Virus record (IMG/VR): IMGVR_UViG_3300031963_011500
Span: 1 to 33,917 of that record
Direction: 5' to 3' (one strand)
Source: a virus
Length of the DNA: 33,917 nucleotides
Shown here: piece after piece, positions 22,287 through 28,417 of the stretch
Layout: every line of letters starts with the position of its first letter
Position numbering within the stretch: position 1 is the first letter of the stretch
Program-made: the position numbers and the translations under genes
The notes under the pieces: model-generated
Told to the model about the DNA's origin: nothing
The model's database searches: none
The model's input: the letters and a program-made list of their open reading frames with translations, nothing else

Positions 22287-23852
22287 ATGAAACAAATTTA
22301 CCTAGCAATACTGTCTGTTATGATGACGGTAATGACTTATTCACAAAGTCAATTTTGGACGGAAACTGATTATAAAGGGGCTTTTCCTGTAACGGATAAC
22401 TCACCTGCGACTGATTGGACTTATGGGTGGTCTAATTGGGATCCACAAAATACTCAATACCCTACAACACAAATCGTAATAAATTCTGACGTAACAACAA
22501 ATACGACTTGGTCAGGGGTTATTAAATTACAAAATAAAGTTTACGTTAGAAACGGAGCGACTCTTACAATTCTACCAGGAACTATTATTAGAGGTGATTA
22601 CAATACACAAGGGACTTTGATTATTACTAGAGGTTCTAGACTTGTTGCTGACGGAGAACAATTTAATCCAATCGTATTCACATCAAACAATCCAATAGCA
22701 CAAAGAAACGAAGGTGATTGGGGAGGTGTTGTAATTTTGGGTAATGCTAAAAACAACCAACCAGGTGGTGTTGCAAACATTGAAGGATTACCGCCAAGTT
22801 CAAATACTCAATACGGTGGAACAAACGATAACGACAATTCAGGTATTATTAGATATGTTAGAATTGAATTTGCTGGCATTCCACTTGAACCTAACAAAGA
22901 AATTAACGGATTAACTTTTGGTTCTGTGGGTAATCAAACTTTAGTTGATTATGTTCAGGTAAGTAATTGTGGTGATGACTCTTTTGAATGGTTTGGAGGA
23001 TCAGTAAATTGCAAACACTTAATATCATATTCAACAGTAGATGATGACTTTGATACAGACTTTGGATACAGAGGTAAAGTTCAATTTGGTTTGGCGATTA
23101 GAAATGAAAATTTATCAGACGCAGCTGGCGACTCAAATTGTTTCGAATCGGATAATGACGCACAGGGTAGTGTGGCTCAACCATTGACGGCACCTATTTT
23201 TTCTAACTTCACTATTATTGGTGCTAAGAGCAATGGGACGGTTTCCCTTCCAATAGGTGAGAAATTTGAAAAGGCTTTCAGATTAAGAAGAAATACTGCA
23301 ACTTCTGTTTTCAATACTATTGTTACTGGTTGGGAGAAAGGAGTATCACTTGAAGGGATTGCCGTAGAAGATAATTTGGCGGGAGACACGATGCATTTCC
23401 ACAGTAACATTCTTTCTAATTTTAATACAGGAACTGTGTGTTATACAACAACACCTAATTTCTTTTCTACATATTTTTCACAACAATCGAACGATTCAGT
23501 ATCAACACATTTAAATATTAATTGGGTAACACCTTTTGTTCCACTTGGTTTAACACCTGACTATCGTTTAATTGAAGGTTCATCCGCAGCGGTAGGGGCA
23601 AGTTTCCCAACTGAAATATTTGGTGATTTATCGTCAGTTAAAGAAAACTCAAATGACTTTAGAATCTATCCTAACCCAGCAAGTGAGGTGGTTTACGTTA
23701 GTAAGAAATCATATATTGAATTGATTGACCAAAACGGTAAAGTAATTGATTCTGTTAATGATAATGAAATTGATTTACGTAACTTGGAGAATGGTGTTTA
23801 CTACATTCGAGTAAACAAAGTTAAAACTAAAAAATTAATTATTAGAAAATGA
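22287..23852 (+). CDS. Secreted beta-helix-like protein with T9SS sorting domain
   Basis: The 521-residue protein starts with a signal peptide (MKQIYLAILSVMMTVMTYSQ, cut after residue 18-20). The body from about 60 to 400 resembles a family common in Bacteroidota surface proteins, with repeated beta-helix-type rungs: NKVYVRNGATLTILPGT, GTLIITRGSRLVADG, PIVFTSNN, GDWGGVVILGNAKNN and IRYVRIEFAG. Residues 458-521 are a type A T9SS sorting domain (FRIYPNPASE, DLRNLENGVYYIRV, and KLIIRK at the end). The protein should be exported and displayed through the host T9SS. It may be a phage-encoded change to the host surface, or a gene taken from the host; its family is much more typical of cells than of phages. 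The next mini-gene starts inside its stop. Confidence 0.85.
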   Translation: MKQIYLAILSVMMTVMTYSQSQFWTETDYKGAFPVTDNSPATDWTYGWSNWDPQNTQYPTTQIVINSDVTTNTTWSGVIKLQNKVYVRNGATLTILPGTIIRGDYNTQGTLIITRGSRLVADGEQFNPIVFTSNNPIAQRNEGDWGGVVILGNAKNNQPGGVANIEGLPPSSNTQYGGTNDNDNSGIIRYVRIEFAGIPLEPNKEINGLTFGSVGNQTLVDYVQVSNCGDDSFEWFGGSVNCKHLISYSTVDDDFDTDFGYRGKVQFGLAIRNENLSDAAGDSNCFESDNDAQGSVAQPLTAPIFSNFTIIGAKSNGTVSLPIGEKFEKAFRLRRNTATSVFNTIVTGWEKGVSLEGIAVEDNLAGDTMHFHSNILSNFNTGTVCYTTTPNFFSTYFSQQSNDSVSTHLNINWVTPFVPLGLTPDYRLIEGSSAAVGASFPTEIFGDLSSVKENSNDFRIYPNPASEVVYVSKKSYIELIDQNGKVIDSVNDNEIDLRNLENGVYYIRVNKVKTKKLIIRK

Positions 23853-23938
23853 TTTATCTTTGGTTTATTGTATTATCATTTATTACTCATACAATCGTAA
23901 AAGATAGGAGAGAATATCAAGAATGGTCAAAAAAATAA
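23849..23938 (+). CDS. 29-residue membrane mini-protein
   Basis: A short frame (MIYLWFIVLSFITHTIVKDR, ending EYQEWSKK) starts with an ATGA overlap on the T9SS protein stop and ends four bases before a terminator. It has one hydrophobic segment and a charged tail. The overlapping start and the place just before the terminator suggest it is real, but it is too short for firm proof. Confidence 0.4.
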   Translation: MIYLWFIVLSFITHTIVKDRREYQEWSKK

Positions 23939-23942
23939 AACT

Positions 23943-23974
23943 AACCCCACTCACAAGGTGGGGTTTATTATTTT
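23943..23974 (+). terminator. Rho-independent terminator (CCCCAC stem)
   Basis: AACCCCAC (23943-23950) pairs with GTGGGGTT (23958-23965) over the seven-base loop TCACAAG, followed by TTATTATTTT-type T-rich sequence. It ends the transcription unit of the T9SS protein. It is nearly identical in stem and loop length to the terminator at 25404. Confidence 0.85.
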
Positions 23975-23986
23975 AAAAAAATTGAT

Positions 23987-23994
23987 TAATTTTT
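23987..23994 (+). promoter_or_regulatory. Weak TAnnTTTG-type promoter, TAATTTTT
   Basis: TAATTTTT differs from TAnnTTTG only at the last base and ends 4 nt before the ATG at 23999, the same spacing as the perfect matches. It follows the terminator, where a new promoter is needed for the GT2 gene. Confidence 0.35.
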
Positions 23995-23998
23995 TTAA

Positions 23999-24721
23999 AT
24001 GGAACTCAAAGAATATCTTACAATAGTAATTCCTTGTAAAAACGAGAAGAGAATTATTGAAAAAACGTTAGATCTTTTAAATTATCAATCAGACATTTCA
24101 AATGTAAAAGTTGTTGTTTGTGATTCGTCTAATGATGGAATTACAAAACCATATCTTTTAGATAGATTAGAATATGAATCGGGGAGAGACAGATTTGATC
24201 TTCATACAATGGATGGTGGACTTCCAGCAAGAGCAAGAAACAACGGATTTAAATTGGTAACAACACCTTATGTTTTATTTATGGATGCCGATGTTTTCTT
24301 ATTGGACCCTAAGATAATCAAACGAGCGTTTCTTCGAATACATAAAAATAACCTTGATTTAGTAACCGCTAAGTTCAGAAGTGATAACGGTAAATACAAC
24401 TATATTTACCGTTTGTTCGATTTCCTACAGTTAGTGTCAAAATGGTCCACACCTTTTTGTTTAGGTGGATTCATGATGGTCAGATCAGAAACATTTAAAA
24501 ATTTAGGAGGATTTGATGAAGAGATAAAAGTTGCAGAAGACTACCACTTCTCAAAACAAATAAAACCAAAGAAATTTGGTAGAATAAATAATGTAGTGTT
24601 TACTCCACCAAGAAGATTTGAGAACAAAGGATTGATCTACATGACCAAGTTATTTTTAGGATCATTCTTTAACCATAAGAACAAAAACTACTTTACTAAG
24701 GATCAGAATTATTGGAAATAA
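23999..24721 (+). CDS. Family 2 glycosyltransferase
   Basis: The 240-residue protein has the GT2 hallmarks: LTIVIPCKNEKRIIEKTLDL start, VVVCDSSNDGI, GLPARARNNGFKLV, FMDADVFLLDPKII with the DAD metal motif, and GGFDEEIKVAEDYHFSKQIK with the acceptor-side ED. It is compact, with no transmembrane segment and a short basic C-terminus. It is unlinked to the five-gene operon at 14721 and has its own weak promoter after a terminator. Acceptor and sugar are unknown. The 101 bases after it, up to the YceI gene, hold no clear feature beyond a doubtful 25-codon frame. Confidence 0.85.
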   Translation: MELKEYLTIVIPCKNEKRIIEKTLDLLNYQSDISNVKVVVCDSSNDGITKPYLLDRLEYESGRDRFDLHTMDGGLPARARNNGFKLVTTPYVLFMDADVFLLDPKIIKRAFLRIHKNNLDLVTAKFRSDNGKYNYIYRLFDFLQLVSKWSTPFCLGGFMMVRSETFKNLGGFDEEIKVAEDYHFSKQIKPKKFGRINNVVFTPPRRFENKGLIYMTKLFLGSFFNHKNKNYFTKDQNYWK

Positions 24722-24822
24722 GATTTATGTTTTTCTTAACATACATCAATCCGTTTTCAATTTACATGTCCAAACAAAAGAATTATCATTTGAAAAGAAA
24801 ATAAACCAATAACAATATAAAA

Positions 24823-25374
24823 ATGAAACAACTTGTAATTGACCCAGCTCATTCTGACTTGGGATTTAAAATCAGACACTTGATGGTGTCAAACGTAAAA
24901 GGAACATTAACAAATTATTCAGGTGGTATGTCTTACACAACTGAAGATATGAGTGACGCTCAAATTCGTTTTGAGGCTGAAGTAAATTCGATCTCAACAG
25001 GAAATAGAGATAGAGATGCACACCTTAACGGAGAAGATTTCTTCAACACAGAGAGATTCCCTAAAATGTATTTTGAATCAACTTACTTGAATCTTACTGA
25101 CGGTAAAATGAGAGGTGAAATGACTATTAAGGATACAACTAAAACTATTGATTTAACTGTTGACTATAATGGTAAATCAGTTGATCCTTGGGGTAATACA
25201 AAACACGGATTCGAGATCTCAGGAACTATCAACCGTTCAGATTTTGACCTTACTTGGAATGCGGCACTTGAAACAGGTGGTGTATTGTTGAGTGATGAGG
25301 TTAAACTGAATTTGGATGTTCAGATGATGGAATTGGTTGGTGAAATGGAACCACAAACTGAAACGGCAGAATAA
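24823..25374 (+). CDS. YceI-family lipocalin-like protein without signal peptide
   Basis: The 183-residue protein matches YceI along its length: LVIDPAHSDLGFKIRHLMVS, NVKGTLTNYSGG, ISTGNRDRDAHLNGEDFFN, FPKMYFESTY, MRGEMTIKDTTKTIDLTVDY, GFEISGTINRSDFDLTWNAA and SDEVKLNLDVQM. The fold is a beta-barrel that binds long isoprenoid or fatty chains; bacterial members are often periplasmic. This copy has no signal peptide, so it would act in the cytoplasm. It ends with an acidic tail (EMEPQTETAE) and is followed by a good terminator. The closest relatives are probably cellular Bacteroidota genes, so it is likely a host-derived accessory gene. Its role in infection is unknown. Confidence 0.88.
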   Translation: MKQLVIDPAHSDLGFKIRHLMVSNVKGTLTNYSGGMSYTTEDMSDAQIRFEAEVNSISTGNRDRDAHLNGEDFFNTERFPKMYFESTYLNLTDGKMRGEMTIKDTTKTIDLTVDYNGKSVDPWGNTKHGFEISGTINRSDFDLTWNAALETGGVLLSDEVKLNLDVQMMELVGEMEPQTETAE

Positions 25375-25403
25375 AATAATTCTTATACAACGTTAAATAA
25401 TAG

Positions 25404-25436
25404 AATCCCCACTCCAAAGGTGGGGATTTTTCTATT
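25404..25436 (+). terminator. Rho-independent terminator (CCCCAC stem)
   Basis: AATCCCCAC (25404-25412) pairs with GTGGGGATT (25420-25428): nine base pairs, a seven-base loop TCCAAAG, then TTTCTATT. It ends the YceI unit and shares its core stem and loop length with the terminator at 23943. Confidence 0.9.
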
Positions 25437-25443
25437 ACTAAAG

Positions 25444-25451
25444 TATTTATA
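25444..25451 (+). promoter_or_regulatory. TATTTATA promoter-like element
   Basis: TATTTATA sits directly after the terminator and ends 4 nt before the ATG at 25456. It is the likely promoter for the tagged Ntn hydrolase and DHH genes. Confidence 0.4.
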
Positions 25452-25455
25452 TGTA

Positions 25456-26409
25456 ATGAAAAATCTTGTTAGATCAATCCTTAATGAAGTTTACCAAAAA
25501 CAAAACAAACCTGACTTAATTAAGGAATGTACAATTGCTGCTGTAAGATTGGATGACACAGTAGTTTTAGCAAAAAACAGAGATAGAGGTTACAAGGCTA
25601 GAGTTGAGATTATTCATGAGATTGTGAACGATGTTGAAATGGTTTATTGGAGAGATATTGATACTGATTGGAGTGAGGGAATGAATGAATTTGGTATTGG
25701 TATTGTAAATTCTAGTTTAATGGTTGCCCAAGATGAGAAAGAAGGTAAAGGAGTTGAAAAAGAAAGAAAGATTGACGATAAAAGTAAGGATAAAACCGAA
25801 AAGAAAAGATTTGCTGCCGATGGAGGTAAAATAAGAAAGGCTTTAACCTATAAAAGTTTACCTAAAGTAATTAAATCTATTATTTCTTACAGAGGTGAAG
25901 ATAAAAAAGATGTGGGTCTCAAAGGAGAAACAATAGTATCAAATAATGAAAACATTTATATAGTTGAAATGACCGCTAAACATTCTCCGATAATTAAAAA
26001 ATTAAAATCTGATTCTAAAATTGTTGTGAGAACAAATCATGGAATTTATCAGAAGAGTGCTGGTTACACTCGTGGGAGGAAAAGAAAATCTTCCGTAACT
26101 AGAATGGAATTGGCGAAAAAACATTTGGAGGGTGCTAAAAAAGACATAGATGTTATTGACGCGATGAAGAAGAAATACAAAAAAGATCCATTTTTGAATC
26201 CATACAGAACAAAGAACATGTATCATATGCAAACAACAGGTCAAATAATGATGAACCTTGACAAAAAACTTGTTGTTGTTAGAATGGATAATGAGATGGG
26301 AGAGTTTGTTGGTATTAAAACAAAGTTACCAAAAGATTATAAAGCAAAAATTAAAATAAGAGTGGAGGGTGAAAAAACCCATGATAAAGGAAAAAAATTA
26401 CCAACGTAG
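25456..26409 (+). CDS. Tagged Ntn-hydrolase (linear amide C-N hydrolase-like)
   Basis: The ATG at 25456 is preferred to an upstream in-frame start at 25420, which lies within the terminator. The 317-residue protein starts with the tag MKNLVRSILNE and then DLIKECTIAAVRLDDTVVLA. The pattern C25-T, N41-R42-D43 (KNRDRG), EFGIGIVNSSL, NIYIVEMT and RTNHG is that of cysteine Ntn hydrolases (choloylglycine hydrolase, acyltransferase C45 group), which need C25 as the first residue of the mature chain and cut amide bonds. I22-K23-E24 before C25 fits the prohead protease motif [LI]-x-E, so maturation could expose the nucleophile. A charged insertion (about 95-120) is lysine-rich. The next gene's GTG start uses the last base of its stop. 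Confidence 0.75.
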   Translation: MKNLVRSILNEVYQKQNKPDLIKECTIAAVRLDDTVVLAKNRDRGYKARVEIIHEIVNDVEMVYWRDIDTDWSEGMNEFGIGIVNSSLMVAQDEKEGKGVEKERKIDDKSKDKTEKKRFAADGGKIRKALTYKSLPKVIKSIISYRGEDKKDVGLKGETIVSNNENIYIVEMTAKHSPIIKKLKSDSKIVVRTNHGIYQKSAGYTRGRKRKSSVTRMELAKKHLEGAKKDIDVIDAMKKKYKKDPFLNPYRTKNMYHMQTTGQIMMNLDKKLVVVRMDNEMGEFVGIKTKLPKDYKAKIKIRVEGEKTHDKGKKLPT

Positions 26410-28094
26410 TGAAAAATTTAATTAAAAAAATATTGAACGAAGAAACAAAATCACTTTTAACTGAAGGTGGTATTCGTGATATTAAGAAACTTGCTAAAAG
26501 ATATAAAATGGCTAAAATCTACTTCCACCTTGATTTAGATGGTGTTACAACTGCTTTAGCTATGAAACATTATTTAGAAAGAAATGGTATAAAAGTGGTT
26601 GATGCTGAACCAATTCAATATGGAGCAAAAGAATTTGCCGTTAAAAAACCTGACGGTGAAGGTGAGATTATGCCAGTTCTTGTAGATTTTGCACACGGTA
26701 AACCAATGTTTGTTATTCACACTGACCACCACGATACTCAAGCTGGTGTTGAAGGTGATACATCAACAAGTTTCAAGTCTGCAAGATCTAACGTTGAAAC
26801 TATATCACAAAGTATATCCCCATCTGAAATATTTCCACCTGAAGATGTTGAAACTATTTCAATTGTCGACTCAGCTGATTTTGCAAAACACGACATCAAA
26901 CCAAGAGACGTTATCAATTATCTATTTCAAATAGATAGAACCAAAGGGTTCAAAGAAAACAAAAGAAAAATGGGATTTGTTGCAAATAAATTATTATTAG
27001 CATTCAAAAACAAACCTAATTTCTTAAGTGATATTGTATTAAATGCACAACCATCCTTACTTAGTATCTTGATGAACATTAAAGATCAGATACAAAAGAA
27101 AGGTTATGCAACTTTAGATAAGTTAGAACAAAATAAAGAAGCATACATTGAATCAAGAAAGAAAGAAGGTGCTGTTGAATACTCTGATGGAGTAATTAGT
27201 CAATATGGTTTTGGTTCTACGATGAAACCTGGATCTTATGATCGTTACACACCATTTGAAAATTATCCTGAAGCTGATTTTTTAGTGACGGGAATGCATT
27301 TAGGTATGGTCCAAGCATCTTGTAACCCTTACAAAAAAGACAGAGCCCTTAAAGGTGTTAATTTAGGTGAAGTTAAGGATGAGGTTTTAGATAAAATGTC
27401 ATCAGAGTTAGAAAGTATAAAAGTAACTTTTGGTGATCTTAAAAGAGTTGGTGAACAAGAGGCTGAGTTTGGTTCTGTTGGATTCACATTAAAAGATTTC
27501 ATGGCAATTTATGGTAATGCTCCTTCATATAAAGTTGATGGTGGTAAGAGTACTTTAGATATTATTGGAAACATTTCTCAAAACTTATATAGAAAACTGA
27601 GTGATAAACAAAGAGACATGTTAGATAAAATAACTGTTAATGGTTTAGATGTAATTAAAGCAAACTCAGGTGGTCACAAATGTATTACCAATATTTCAGG
27701 AATAAGTTTCTTATTGAGAGATAGAAAAATGAGAACTAATACTGATGTTGAATCTATTCCTGCTGAACTACAACCGATTGCGACTTACGAGGGAGGTAAT
27801 GAGTTTGTTAAAGACATTAAAGGTAAGTTATTAAGATTTGGTAGTATCTCTGACAAACAAAAAGACGCCGCTATTAGACAAATTAATAAAGAAGGTTCTT
27901 GGTCAACAGGTGAAGTTGAAAGACCTAAAAAAACATTTGTTGATTTAGTTAAAGAAATACAAACAGAGTTCGTATCAATCTTAAAAAATAAGATAAAAGC
28001 ATCAGGAAATGATAGATCGGAACCTGATTTAGAAATAGAACTTGAAGAACAAGTTAGACGAATTACAAAAAAACAATTATCGTCAAGAATCTAA
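26409..28094 (+). CDS. Tagged DHH-family phosphoesterase
   Basis: The 561-residue protein uses a GTG start that overlaps the previous stop by one base. It starts with the tag MKNLIKKILNEETKSLLTEG, with two possible [LI]-x-E cuts (after E11 and E19). The catalytic part has FHLDLDGVTTALAMKHYL (D42, D44), LVDFAHGKP (D93), IHTDHHDTQ (D106, H107, H108) and SIVDSADF (D154), the DHH motifs of RecJ, NrnA and related enzymes. NSGGHKCITNISGI is the GGHxxA-type DHHA1 motif. The family cuts small oligonucleotides, cyclic dinucleotides or single-stranded DNA. A packaged DHH enzyme could destroy host signalling nucleotides or DNA on entry; the substrate is not readable here. Convergent with the next gene. 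Confidence 0.82.
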   Translation: MKNLIKKILNEETKSLLTEGGIRDIKKLAKRYKMAKIYFHLDLDGVTTALAMKHYLERNGIKVVDAEPIQYGAKEFAVKKPDGEGEIMPVLVDFAHGKPMFVIHTDHHDTQAGVEGDTSTSFKSARSNVETISQSISPSEIFPPEDVETISIVDSADFAKHDIKPRDVINYLFQIDRTKGFKENKRKMGFVANKLLLAFKNKPNFLSDIVLNAQPSLLSILMNIKDQIQKKGYATLDKLEQNKEAYIESRKKEGAVEYSDGVISQYGFGSTMKPGSYDRYTPFENYPEADFLVTGMHLGMVQASCNPYKKDRALKGVNLGEVKDEVLDKMSSELESIKVTFGDLKRVGEQEAEFGSVGFTLKDFMAIYGNAPSYKVDGGKSTLDIIGNISQNLYRKLSDKQRDMLDKITVNGLDVIKANSGGHKCITNISGISFLLRDRKMRTNTDVESIPAELQPIATYEGGNEFVKDIKGKLLRFGSISDKQKDAAIRQINKEGSWSTGEVERPKKTFVDLVKEIQTEFVSILKNKIKASGNDRSEPDLEIELEEQVRRITKKQLSSRI

Positions 28095-28096
28095 TT

Positions 28097-28378
28097 CTAA
28101 CCCATACTTTTTAAAACCATCTCCAAAGTGTAGATGGAATCTTTATCTTGTTTGGTCTTAACTTGTTTCGACTTCAAATACTCTAAACTTTGTAATACCT
28201 CTTCTTTTTTTGATTTAGGGTTTGAAACGGGATTATTAACCTGAGATTTTTTAACCACAGGAAATGATTTTTTTTGAGGAACTGATTCATTATCCAAAAA
28301 TTCTCTAACTATCTCTAAAGACTTGTCAGGGTTCCAAGTGAACATATTTACCAAGATGTAAGCGAATATCTTTTTCAT
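28097..28378 (-). CDS. Small protein with hydrophobic N-terminus, unknown function
   Basis: A 93-residue protein beginning MKKIFAYILVNMFTWNPDKS, with a short hydrophobic start, then a polar, lysine-rich middle (PVVKKSQVNNPVSNPKSKKE) and a helical C-terminus (EVLQSLEYLKSKQVKTKQDK). It is untagged and is transcribed against the tagged block from its own leaderless-type promoter. It may be an early regulator or small membrane-associated protein. No family is recognised. Confidence 0.5.
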   Translation of the reverse strand: MKKIFAYILVNMFTWNPDKSLEIVREFLDNESVPQKKSFPVVKKSQVNNPVSNPKSKKEEVLQSLEYLKSKQVKTKQDKDSIYTLEMVLKSMG

Positions 28379-28382
28379 ACTA

Positions 28383-28390
28383 CAAAGATA
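28383..28390 (-). promoter_or_regulatory. TAnnTTTG promoter (TATCTTTG)
   Basis: The minus strand reads TATCTTTG, then TAGT, then ATG at 28378: a perfect -7 element with 4-nt spacing. It lies in a 39-base divergent gap together with the plus-strand TATTTATA at 28405, so the two promoters face opposite ways and may compete. Confidence 0.6.
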
Positions 28391-28404
28391 ATGAAAATAA
28401 TCGA

Positions 28405-28412
28405 TATTTATA
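28405..28412 (+). promoter_or_regulatory. TATTTATA promoter-like element
   Basis: TATTTATA ends about 6 nt before the ATG at 28418 and is likely to drive the tagged operon from 28418 to the window's end. Read on the other strand it is TATAAATA, the T4 late-promoter sequence, placed upstream of the minus-strand gene. Confidence 0.4.
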
Positions 28413-28417
28413 AAAGG

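Noticed and set aside
24727-24804. A 25-codon plus-strand frame in the gap after the GT2 gene
   Set aside because: No overlap coupling, promoter or hydrophobic/charged pattern that sets it apart from chance in AT-rich DNA.
28391-28417. Nine extra N-terminal residues on the GIY-YIG protein (ATG at 28391)
   Set aside because: That start would overlap the TATTTATA element and spoil the shared tag, which begins exactly at the ATG at 28418.
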